Assembly (NCBI RefSeq): GCF_018687095.1
Contig: NZ_CP061286.1
Location: forward strand, 930,001-994,000
From: Polynucleobacter sp. MWH-UH25E
GTDB lineage: Bacteria; Pseudomonadota; Gammaproteobacteria; Burkholderiales; Burkholderiaceae
Length of the DNA: 64,000 nucleotides
Reading direction: 5' to 3'
Shown: positions 32,790-40,554 of the stretch, piece by piece
Layout of the letters: every line of letters begins with the position of its first letter
How positions within the stretch are numbered: position 1 is the stretch's first letter
The notes under the pieces: model-generated
The model's input: the letters and a program-made list of their open reading frames with translations, nothing else
Told to the model about the DNA's origin: nothing
The model's database searches: none
Made by a program: the position numbers and the translations under genes

Positions 32790-33595
32790 TACACAGCCTC
32801 TTTCAGCAAGGACTCAATTGCAGGTTGGAAGGTAAATTCAGCTGAATCAATTGGCTCACCCTTAATATGTGGCCAGTGAATAATTTTTAGTTCGCCAGTG
32901 TATGTTTCCACTAAAGCAGTAAGGCTCTCCACCCAATCACCATCATTGCAGTACAAAAGACCATCGATTTCTCGAATCTCTGCTTTATGAATATGCCCGC
33001 AAACTACGCCATCACAGCCACGCAGGCGAGCTTCCCTAGCCATGATGTGTTCAAAGTCTGCGATATAACTTACGGCGTTCTTAACTTGATGTTTGAGATA
33101 TTGGGAGAGTGACCAATACTGTAGACCCATTTTGACGCGCAGCATATTGAAGTAGCGGTTGATATAGAGAATGAAGGAGTAAAGCGTATCCCCTACATAA
33201 GCTAGCCATTTGGCGTACTGCATCACGCCATCAAACATATCGCCGTGAGTTACCCATAACTTTTTGCCATCTAGGGTTGTATGAATGACTTCCTCTACAA
33301 CTTTGACATCGCCAAAAGACAGACCAAAGAATTGTCTGGCGCTCTCATCATGATTGCCTGGTACATAAATCACCTCAGCACCTTTACGAGCCTTGCGCAA
33401 TAGTTTCTGAACTACGTCGTTATGTGCTTGTGGCCAGTAAAATGACTTCTTGAGTCGCCAGCCATCAATGATGTCACCAACGAGATAAAACTTATCGGCT
33501 TCATTGTGTTTCAGAAAATCGAGAAGGTAGTTTGCCTGACATCCTGATGTGCCAAGATGTACGTCTGAAATCCAGATGGCTCTGTAATGCATCAT
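32789..33595 (-). CDS. plcP: Metallophosphoesterase, PlcP-type phospholipase C (LpxH-like annotation)
   Basis: A 268-aa calcineurin-like phosphoesterase with all metal motifs: SDVHLG, GDIIDGW, PGNHDE, THGDMFD and CGHIHKAEI. It matches the PlcP group (RLKKSFYWPQAHNDVVQKLLRKARKG, YWSLSQYLKHQVKNAV), which is about 30 residues longer than LpxH and often mis-annotated as UDP-2,3-diacylglucosamine diphosphatase. PlcP removes head groups from phospholipids under phosphate stress, giving diacylglycerol. Its coupling to agt supports PlcP over LpxH. Confidence 0.87.
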   Translation of the reverse strand: MMHYRAIWISDVHLGTSGCQANYLLDFLKHNEADKFYLVGDIIDGWRLKKSFYWPQAHNDVVQKLLRKARKGAEVIYVPGNHDESARQFFGLSFGDVKVVEEVIHTTLDGKKLWVTHGDMFDGVMQYAKWLAYVGDTLYSFILYINRYFNMLRVKMGLQYWSLSQYLKHQVKNAVSYIADFEHIMAREARLRGCDGVVCGHIHKAEIREIDGLLYCNDGDWVESLTALVETYTGELKIIHWPHIKGEPIDSAEFTFQPAIESLLKEAV

Positions 33596-33625
33596 GAGTT
33601 TGTATTAAGCCAATCCAGTATGTAA

Positions 33626-33657
33626 GCTTCATGACACTTTCAAGTCAGTTTGATGAC
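33626..33657 (-). promoter_or_regulatory. Triple 11-bp PHO-box repeat upstream of plcP
   Basis: Read on the minus strand, half-sites GTCAT, GACTT and GTCAT recur every 11 bp. The best 18-mer (33631-33648) is CTGACTTGAAAGTGTCAT, 13 of 18 matches. It lies in the 100-bp divergent region, about 36 nt from the plcP start, and could also serve the acyltransferase at 33696. Confidence 0.65.
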
Positions 33658-33695
33658 TTCTAGTTAATTTCTAGACTTAGGATATATTCCTCAGT

Positions 33696-34481
33696 ATGAC
33701 CAGCCATCCAGAAGCAATCGAACAGCAGACCCCTTTTTTGATTCGAGTCTTTTTATGGCTTGCGATCTGGACTCATGTGATATCCGGTTTAATCACACTT
33801 TTCGTGATTTTTCCCTTGGCTAGCCCAGAGTCTAAAAAATGCCACATTCAAAAGTGGTCCACTAGGCTTCTTCAGATTTTTGGTATTGAGCTCAAAGCGG
33901 CAAACACTCAGATATTGCCAAAACGATCCTTTTTACTCTGTTCCAATCATATTTCTTGGATGGATATCCATGCAATTAATGCCTTGATGCCAATTCGCTT
34001 CGTTGCGAAATCAGAGGTTGAGAAGTGGCCTATTTTTGGGTGGATGGCAAAACAGCTGGGTACGGTTTTTATTAAGCGAGATAGCTCAAGGCATGCCCAG
34101 CTTGTCGTTGGCGAGCTGGCCAAAACACTACAAAGTGAGTCTGTGTGCATATTTCCAGAGGGCACCTCAACAAATGGTGAGTCCGTTCGTCCTTTTAAGC
34201 CCAATTTATTTGAATCAGCAGTGATGGCAGACGCGCCGGTTTATAGCCTAGCAATACGTTACCTCTCCAAGTCTACTGGGCAAAGATCGGATGCCCCAGC
34301 CTTTGTTGGAGATATGGGGCTTTTGGAGTCAATGAGCTTGATTTTGAAGAATCGTAATTTGCTAGTTGAGTTGACCTTTTTCCCTCCATCTGGCTCAGCA
34401 CCTGAGATGCCCACTGATCGCAAATGGCTTGCCCTTCATAGCCATGAGCAAATTAGCCAATACTTACTAGACAGCAATTAG
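33696..34481 (+). CDS. Lysophospholipid/ornithine-lipid acyltransferase (PlsC/OlsA family)
   Basis: A 261-aa acyltransferase with one N-terminal TM segment (about 17-43). The catalytic HX4D is in CSNHISWMDIH and the acceptor loop in IFPEGTSTNGE. It makes phosphatidate from lyso-PA or, as OlsA, ornithine lipid from lyso-ornithine lipid. Divergent from plcP-agt-dgkA-olsB across shared PHO half-sites, which makes the OlsA role attractive. Confidence 0.85.
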   Translation: MTSHPEAIEQQTPFLIRVFLWLAIWTHVISGLITLFVIFPLASPESKKCHIQKWSTRLLQIFGIELKAANTQILPKRSFLLCSNHISWMDIHAINALMPIRFVAKSEVEKWPIFGWMAKQLGTVFIKRDSSRHAQLVVGELAKTLQSESVCIFPEGTSTNGESVRPFKPNLFESAVMADAPVYSLAIRYLSKSTGQRSDAPAFVGDMGLLESMSLILKNRNLLVELTFFPPSGSAPEMPTDRKWLALHSHEQISQYLLDSN

Positions 34482-34485
34482 TTCA

Positions 34486-34503
34486 ATGTCACAAAAGTGT
34501 CAC
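34486..34503 (+). promoter_or_regulatory. PHO-box-like site upstream of the second ppk2
   Basis: ATGTCACAAAAGTGTCAC matches at 14 of 18 positions; TGTCACAA is repeated exactly at 11-bp spacing. It is 41 nt before the ATG at 34544. Confidence 0.72.
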
Positions 34504-34543
34504 AAGTAAGGGCGTAAACTAAGTTGTTACTTGTGGACATCGA

Positions 34544-35449
34544 ATGACTTCCAGACATAAAGAAATGGCGGATTGGTACCAGCGCGCTCAAGAAGAGATT
34601 CTTGATAGCATGGACGAAGAGCTCGAGATGGAGCTGGATGACGACCGTTTATCTCCCGATGGAGATGCGGGTTCGCAGGTGCCACGTAATGTTTACTTTC
34701 GTGAGCTTTTTAGACTACAGGGTGAACTTGTAAAACTGCAAGATTGGGTAGTTGCCAATAAAGTCAAAGTGGCAGTACTGTTTGAAGGTCGAGATTCCGC
34801 AGGTAAGGGGGGTGCGATTAAGCGAATTACTCAACGATTAAATCCTCGTGTTTGTAAGGTTGTCGCTTTACCAGCGCCAAACGAGCGTGAAAAGACTCAG
34901 TGGTATTTCCAGAGATACATTTCTCAATTGCCCGCAGGTGGTGAGATTGTTTTATTTGATCGTAGTTGGTACAACCGAGCCGGCGTTGAAAAAGTGATGG
35001 GCTTTTGTACTGACGATGAATATGAAGAGTTTCTGCGCACCGTACCCGATCTAGAGCGAATGATGATTCGTTCGGGAATCATTTTGATCAAGTATTGGTT
35101 CTCGATTTCTGATGATGAACAGTACAACCGCTTCATGATGCGCATTCATGATCCTTTGAAACAATGGAAGCTAAGTCCTATGGATTTAGAAGCTCGCAGA
35201 CTTTGGGAGGCTTATACCAAAGCAAAAGAGACCATGTTGGAGCGCACCCACATTCCTGAGGCGCCTTGGTGGGTAGTTGCCGCGAATGATAAGAAAAAGG
35301 CGCGCTTGAACTGTATTAGCCATCTTTTGACTCAGATTCCGTATCAAGAGATTCCTCACCCTGAGATCACTTTGCCGGCGCGTGTTCATAATCCTGACTA
35401 TCTCCGTGGGCCTGTACCCCCTGAGATGTATGTGCCAGAAATTTATTAA
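34544..35449 (+). CDS. ppk2: Polyphosphate kinase 2 family protein
   Basis: A 301-aa class I PPK2 with an acidic N-terminal extension (residues 20-40). Walker A is FEGRDSAGKGGAIKRI, the lid starts PAPNEREKTQWYFQRY, and Walker B is FDRSWYNRAGVEKVMG. Compared with the enzyme at 14388-15161 it is longer at both ends. It probably charges nucleotides from polyphosphate when phosphate is scarce, given the PHO-box-like site. Confidence 0.94.
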   Translation: MTSRHKEMADWYQRAQEEILDSMDEELEMELDDDRLSPDGDAGSQVPRNVYFRELFRLQGELVKLQDWVVANKVKVAVLFEGRDSAGKGGAIKRITQRLNPRVCKVVALPAPNEREKTQWYFQRYISQLPAGGEIVLFDRSWYNRAGVEKVMGFCTDDEYEEFLRTVPDLERMMIRSGIILIKYWFSISDDEQYNRFMMRIHDPLKQWKLSPMDLEARRLWEAYTKAKETMLERTHIPEAPWWVVAANDKKKARLNCISHLLTQIPYQEIPHPEITLPARVHNPDYLRGPVPPEMYVPEIY

Positions 35450-35542
35450 CTAAATTAGTTTCGCTTGTCTCTAGTTTTATGAGTATGGACTTTTAGATAA
35501 AGCTCCACTAGACTGAAATTGCCTATTTCGCCTTTATCAGTC

Positions 35543-36442
35543 ATGAAATCACCTTTATCAAAATTTCTTTTTCTTGCACTCATGTGGCTTGGAGTTCTCT
35601 GTAATGTCCAGGCTGATGATGGTAAGTGCCAATTTGTTGCTAGTTCTGTTGATATTGGCGCTGGAAAGATTGCCTATCTCAATGTAGGCACTGGAAAGCC
35701 GGTCGTTTTATTACACGGCTTATTTGCACAAAAAGAACAGTGGAACGATTTAGCCTGTCAATTATCCAGGAGTGGGTTTACTGTTTACATGCCGGACTTG
35801 CCAGGATATGGTCAAAGCACCGGTTTTACGATTGCGGACTACAGACTTTCTCAGCAAGTTGAGTTAACTCATCTCTTCACGCAAAAACTCAACCTAAACA
35901 GATTTAATATTGCAGGAAATTCGATGGGTGGTGCAATTGCAGCGCTTATAGCAAAGCGTTATCCAGGCGACGTTGTCACTTTGGCATTTTTTGGTGCGCC
36001 AATGGGTATTGTTCCTTGGAGTGATCAAATCAAAGGGGCAATGTATCAAGGTGTCAATCCATTTATACCGATTACTATTGATCAGTTTGATCTAGAGATG
36101 CGCTTACTTTTTGCCAATCCTCCCAAAATAGATCAATCAGTAAAAGAATCAGCGATCAAAGAGTATTCAGTTAATAACCGACACTATCAGCAGGTCTGGG
36201 ATATTGTGAATCTCGATATTGCTGTTCTCGACCCGCTTGAGAAATCATCCAAGCCCACACTCATTGTTTGGGGGCAGGATGACGGTATTTTTAATGTATC
36301 TGGAAGAAAGCTTTTGGACAAAAAATATCCTAAAGCAAGCTCAACCGCAATTCCGAATGCATCGCACCTCATTATGTTAGAAAAACCCAATGAGCTCGCC
36401 AAGATGTATGAGAACTTTCTGTATTTAAATAAACAACATTAG
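35543..36442 (+). CDS. Secreted alpha/beta hydrolase
   Basis: A 299-aa protein with a Sec signal (cleavage about after CNVQA). The alpha/beta-hydrolase motifs are HGLFAQKEQW (oxyanion HG), Ser in GNSMGGA, Asp in WGQDDGIF and His in NASHLIM. An esterase or lipase-like activity is likely; the substrate is unknown. ATG 35543 gives the best signal peptide; an upstream in-frame TTG at 35519 is less likely. Confidence 0.82.
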   Translation: MKSPLSKFLFLALMWLGVLCNVQADDGKCQFVASSVDIGAGKIAYLNVGTGKPVVLLHGLFAQKEQWNDLACQLSRSGFTVYMPDLPGYGQSTGFTIADYRLSQQVELTHLFTQKLNLNRFNIAGNSMGGAIAALIAKRYPGDVVTLAFFGAPMGIVPWSDQIKGAMYQGVNPFIPITIDQFDLEMRLLFANPPKIDQSVKESAIKEYSVNNRHYQQVWDIVNLDIAVLDPLEKSSKPTLIVWGQDDGIFNVSGRKLLDKKYPKASSTAIPNASHLIMLEKPNELAKMYENFLYLNKQH

Positions 36443-36465
36443 TTCCATTCTCTGCTACTAAATTG

Positions 36466-36771
36466 ATGCCAAATATTCGAATCATCTTATTGAGCCTCGC
36501 ACTGTTTTCTCTACATTTGCCGGCGAATGCAAGTGAGGAACCAGTTGAAATTGATAAGTCTAAAGTTTTCCCTGTGCAAAGAAATACTGCGGTGATTCAT
36601 AGTGCTAATAAAGATGCTGCTGATACCAATGCAGATCAAGTATCGAGTTCGGCCGATAAGCAAAAGAGCTCACCTAAAGATACAAGTCTGCAGATCAATG
36701 GTAATGGCGGTTCAACGAACAGACCGGCTGGCGGTACCGCAACTCTTCGTAAGCGCTTTACCTTTGATTAG
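36466..36771 (+). CDS. Hypothetical secreted low-complexity protein
   Basis: A 101-aa protein with a signal peptide (cleavage about after LPANA) and a Ser/Asp/Lys/Asn-rich, probably disordered mature part ending RKRFTFD. No family recognised. It lies 24 bp after the alpha/beta hydrolase gene, in the same direction. Confidence 0.55.
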   Translation: MPNIRIILLSLALFSLHLPANASEEPVEIDKSKVFPVQRNTAVIHSANKDAADTNADQVSSSADKQKSSPKDTSLQINGNGGSTNRPAGGTATLRKRFTFD

Positions 36772-36859
36772 TTGGCAAACCTGATTTTGCTTGTTTAATC
36801 CAGTGCTGTATGTGAAGATAGGCTGACCATTCTATTGAGCTAATCCAGCAAGGAAATTT

Positions 36860-37393
36860 ATGAAGCTGCAATTTAATAAGCCGTTTGTAGCATCTGGGCT
36901 GGTGATGATCTTTATTGGGCTTTTAGCACCTATGGCTCACAAACATGCGGCTGCCCCATTTGGCTTATTGCAGGCCCATTTAATTGGCGAGGTTCAGGCT
37001 TTATTATTTTTCACTCTAGCTGTTTTATGGCCTGTATTGAATTTACCAAAGCTATCTTTGTGGATTAGTGATTTTAGTTTGCAGTTAGGTCTTTGGACAA
37101 ACATGATTGGCACTCTTTTTATAGGCATGTTGGGTGCTGGAAAAGAGCAATACATCGTAAATCAAGACAAGATCCCGGGATATCATGGGTTTTGGAATGA
37201 TGTGACCAATTTGTTAATCGCCTTATCTGCTTATGCAGCAATCACTATAGTGATCTCGCTGATTGGTGTATTGCGTAATCAATCTAGTGAGGCTTCTGAT
37301 AAGGTAATTAACGCAGTATCAGTTGCCCTGTTTGTTTTGCTGGGAATCTTTGTAGCTTTTCAAGTCATGTTCCCAGAGTATTCCAATCTTTAA
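36860..37393 (+). CDS. Four-TM membrane protein, hydroxylaminobenzene-mutase-like
   Basis: A 177-aa protein with four hydrophobic segments. AHLIGEVQALLFFTLAVLWPVLNLPKLS followed by LGLWTNMIGTLFIGMLGAG resembles the HabA/HabB pattern (HLEG...LGLIWP...). The similarity is modest and the function is unproven. RBS AAGGAAA is well placed. Confidence 0.5.
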   Translation: MKLQFNKPFVASGLVMIFIGLLAPMAHKHAAAPFGLLQAHLIGEVQALLFFTLAVLWPVLNLPKLSLWISDFSLQLGLWTNMIGTLFIGMLGAGKEQYIVNQDKIPGYHGFWNDVTNLLIALSAYAAITIVISLIGVLRNQSSEASDKVINAVSVALFVLLGIFVAFQVMFPEYSNL

Positions 37394-37451
37394 ATAAACT
37401 GATGAGGTAAATAATCCTTGTGCTTTAAGGGCGCATTCTAAGCAGTACTCA

Positions 37452-37477
37452 GAAACCCCCAATCTTGGGGGGTTTTG
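37452..37477 (+). terminator. Rho-independent terminator
   Basis: AAACCCCC / GGGGGGTTTT with a short AATCT loop, between the four-TM gene and the sbtA-like gene. Confidence 0.85.
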
Positions 37478-37551
37478 TTCATTTAATGGCTATTAAGCCT
37501 ATGCCGTGTATGGCTAATGCAAAGATTCCAGAAATTCCCTAATATAGAAAC

Positions 37552-38508
37552 ATGGCAAATTTCCTAGATCCAGCAATCTTATTTTTTATATTTGGTGTAT
37601 TTGCTGGTTTAGTGAAGTCAAATCTTGAGATACCGCAACCGATTGCTCGGTTCTTATCTCTCTACCTATTAATGGCCCTAGGTTTAAAAGGGGGCTTTGC
37701 TCTTCATAAATCGGGCTTCACCACTGAAATTGGCTTAGCTCTTGGCCTCGCAGTATTTTTGGCAATCCTTGTTCCTCTAATAGGTTACGCCATCTTAAGA
37801 AGTAGGCTCAATAGTTTTGATGCCGCTGCAATCGCTGCCACTTATGGTTCGGTTAGTGCGGTAACTTTTATTACCGCAACCCAGGTATTGGGTCAGTATG
37901 GCGTTGAGTATGGTGGCCACATGGCAGCGGCAATGGCATTGATGGAGTCGCCCGCGATTATCTTGGCGATCTTATTAGCAAATAAAGCACGCGCTGAATA
38001 TTCTGGCAGTAGTCAGTCTGTTGGTTTGTCCAAAATTCTTCATGAGTCATTTACCGATGGTGCACAACTCTTGTTGTTGGGCTCGATGGTAGTTGGCCTT
38101 GTTAGTGGCGATGCGGGCCAAAAGTTGATGGCGCCATTTTCAATTGATCTGTTTAAGGGAATGCTGGCATTCTTTTTGTTGGATATGGGCTTAATGGCGG
38201 CAAAGAACTTTGAGGGATTGAAGGGTAAGCCACCCATTACTCTGTGCTACGCCATCTTGGCCCCGCTCTTACATGCATCAATAGCACTGGGCTTATGTAA
38301 GTTATTAGGTTTACCACTCGGAGATACCGTCTTATTGATGGTGCTTGCTGCTAGTGCCTCTTATATTGCAGTGCCAGCAGTCCTGAGGCACGCCTTGCCG
38401 GAGGTCAATCCTGCGCTCTACATGGGCATGTCTTTAGGCATCACCTTTCCATTCAATATCATTTTAGGCATTCCCCTTTATATCTACATCGCTAGATTGA
38501 CCTATTAA
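37552..38508 (+). CDS. SbtA-type sodium-dependent bicarbonate permease
   Basis: A 318-aa integral membrane protein with about ten segments. Family blocks include LSLYLLMALGLKGGFALHKSG, ATYGSVSAVTFITATQVL, AALALMESPAI-like MAAAMALMESPAI and ASASYIAVPAVLRHALPEVNPALYMG. SbtA imports HCO3- with Na+. No sbtB regulator gene or carboxysome gene is adjacent. In a heterotroph it may supply bicarbonate for anaplerotic carboxylation or transport another anion. Confidence 0.85.
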   Translation: MANFLDPAILFFIFGVFAGLVKSNLEIPQPIARFLSLYLLMALGLKGGFALHKSGFTTEIGLALGLAVFLAILVPLIGYAILRSRLNSFDAAAIAATYGSVSAVTFITATQVLGQYGVEYGGHMAAAMALMESPAIILAILLANKARAEYSGSSQSVGLSKILHESFTDGAQLLLLGSMVVGLVSGDAGQKLMAPFSIDLFKGMLAFFLLDMGLMAAKNFEGLKGKPPITLCYAILAPLLHASIALGLCKLLGLPLGDTVLLMVLAASASYIAVPAVLRHALPEVNPALYMGMSLGITFPFNIILGIPLYIYIARLTY

Positions 38509-38584
38509 GCCCCTTTTGGGGTCTTGAAATTCAGAAAATAGCCCCTATATACAGGGAGTTATTGGATTTTTATAGGATTCTGAA

Positions 38585-40486
38585 ATGACAGTTGCAACTA
38601 AAGAAACGATGGGTTTCCAGGCAGAAGTAAAACAACTTCTGCAATTGATGATTCACTCTTTGTATTCCAATAAAGAGATCTTCCTGCGTGAGCTGATTTC
38701 GAACGCATCAGACGCTGCAGATAAATTGCGGTTTGAGGGCATCGCGCACCCCGATTGGTATGGTGACGATCCAGAACTCAAAATCAAGGTTGAGTTTGAT
38801 AAAGCCGCTAGAACTATTTCGATTTCCGATAACGGCATTGGTATGAGCCGTGAAGAGGTCATTAGCAATCTCGGCACTATTGCCCGATCGGGTACCAAAG
38901 AGTTCTTTTCCAAACTTTCAGGCGATCAACAAAAAGATGCGGCATTAATTGGCCAATTCGGGGTAGGTTTCTACTCGGCATTTATTGTTGCCGATCGTAT
39001 TACCGTAGAAACCCGTCGTGCTGGATTGCCTGCAGCAGATGGCGTACGTTGGGAATCCGATGGCTCTGGTGAATTCACAATTGAAAACATTGATCGACTA
39101 CAGCGTGGAACGACGATTACTTTGCATTTACGTGAGGGCGAAGATGATTTCCTGAATAGCTATAAGCTGAAATCAATTATTCGTAAGTACTCTGACCATA
39201 TCTCTTTACCAATTCAGATGCGCAAAGAAGAGTGGGATGAGGAGAAGAAAGAGCAAGTCGTTAAAGATGAGCTAGAGAGCATCAATCAGTCCTCAGCTTT
39301 ATGGGCGCGCAATAAGTCTGAAATCACAGAAGAGCAGTACAACGAGTTCTATAAACACCTGTCTCATGACTATGAGAATCCTCTCTGCTATTCCTTAAAT
39401 CGGGTAGAGGGCAGAAACGAATTTACACAATTGTTGTTTGTGCCATCTCGCGCCCCATTTGATTTATGGGATCGTAACAAACGCGGCGGTATTAAGTTAT
39501 ACGTCAAGCGTATTTTCATTATGGATGACGCTGAAAAGCTCATGCCGATGTACCTCCGCTTTGTTACTGGCGTGATTGATTCTGCTGATTTGCCGTTAAA
39601 TGTGTCTCGCGAGATTTTGCAAGAGTCACGCGATATTAAGGTGATTCGTGAAAGCTCCACAAAACGGGTATTAAGTATGCTCGAGGAGCTTGCCAATAGC
39701 GATGATGAAGCTAAAAAAGAAAAATACCGCACTTTCTGGACTCAGTTCGGTCAGGTATTAAAAGAGGGTGTTGGTGAAGACCAAGCCAATCAAGAGCGCA
39801 TTCTGAAACTCTTGCGCTTTGCAAGTACGCATACCGATTCTTCTGAGCAGACAGTATCACTCGCTGAATATGTGTCTCGAATGAAAGAAGGTCAAGACAA
39901 GATCTATTACGTCACTGGTGAGTCTTTCAATGCCGCTAAAAATAGCCCGCATCTTGAAATCTTCCGCAAGAAAGGCGTTGAGGTACTTCTGTTGTCTGAT
40001 CGCGTTGATGAGTGGATGTTGTCGTTCATCACCGAATTTGATGGTAAGCAATTAGCCTCAGTTGCTAAGGGCGGCTTAGATCTTGGCAGTCTCAGCGATG
40101 AAAAAGAGAAAAAAGAGCACGAAGAGACCGAGAAGCAATTCAAGGATTTGATCGAGCGCATGAAAAAAGTCCTTGAGGATAAGGCTAAAGATGTGCGAGT
40201 TACTTTCCGCTTAACGGACTCTCCCGCTTGCTTGATCGCGGATGAGAATGAGCTCTCGGGCAATCTGTTGCGTATGCTAAAAGCCGCTGGTCAGCAAGCT
40301 CCAGATATGAAGCCTATTCTGGAAATTAACCCAGAGCATCCACTGCTGTTAAAACTCAAGGGCGATGACAAGCAGTTTGATGATTGGACCAATTTGCTAT
40401 TTGATCAAGCTCTTCTGGCTGAGGGTGGTCAATTAAATGACCCCGCCAGCTTTGTGAAGCGCATGAATCAATTGCTACTGAAGTAA
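38585..40486 (+). CDS. htpG: Molecular chaperone HtpG (Hsp90)
   Basis: A 633-aa cytosolic ATP-dependent chaperone. The N-terminal GHKL ATPase has EIFLRELISNASDA, DNGIGM and GQFGVGFYSAF; the middle domain has the catalytic Arg region PLNVSREILQESRDIK; the C-terminal dimerisation part is complete. Length and order are normal. I see no sigma-32 promoter that I would defend. Confidence 0.97.
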   Translation: MTVATKETMGFQAEVKQLLQLMIHSLYSNKEIFLRELISNASDAADKLRFEGIAHPDWYGDDPELKIKVEFDKAARTISISDNGIGMSREEVISNLGTIARSGTKEFFSKLSGDQQKDAALIGQFGVGFYSAFIVADRITVETRRAGLPAADGVRWESDGSGEFTIENIDRLQRGTTITLHLREGEDDFLNSYKLKSIIRKYSDHISLPIQMRKEEWDEEKKEQVVKDELESINQSSALWARNKSEITEEQYNEFYKHLSHDYENPLCYSLNRVEGRNEFTQLLFVPSRAPFDLWDRNKRGGIKLYVKRIFIMDDAEKLMPMYLRFVTGVIDSADLPLNVSREILQESRDIKVIRESSTKRVLSMLEELANSDDEAKKEKYRTFWTQFGQVLKEGVGEDQANQERILKLLRFASTHTDSSEQTVSLAEYVSRMKEGQDKIYYVTGESFNAAKNSPHLEIFRKKGVEVLLLSDRVDEWMLSFITEFDGKQLASVAKGGLDLGSLSDEKEKKEHEETEKQFKDLIERMKKVLEDKAKDVRVTFRLTDSPACLIADENELSGNLLRMLKAAGQQAPDMKPILEINPEHPLLLKLKGDDKQFDDWTNLLFDQALLAEGGQLNDPASFVKRMNQLLLK

Positions 40487-40505
40487 TTTGTTAGTCTACA
40501 AGCCA

Positions 40506-40536
40506 AAACGCCAACCCTGAGGTTGGCGTTTTTTTA
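40506..40536 (+). terminator. Terminator after htpG (bidirectional)
   Basis: AACGCCAACC / GGTTGGCGTT with a CTGA loop and a T7 run on the plus strand. It also lies at the end of the convergent PrpD-like gene. Confidence 0.9.
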
Positions 40537-40554
40537 TTTGGAATCAACTAAGAC

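Noticed and set aside
32789..33595. LpxH (UDP-2,3-diacylglucosamine diphosphatase)
   Set aside because: The protein is longer than LpxH, has PlcP-specific stretches and is coupled to a glycosyltransferase. A phylogeny would settle it.
37480..37551. PHO-box-like or other operator before the sbtA-like gene
   Set aside because: Nothing with 11-bp spaced TGTCA half-sites or a clear dyad is present.
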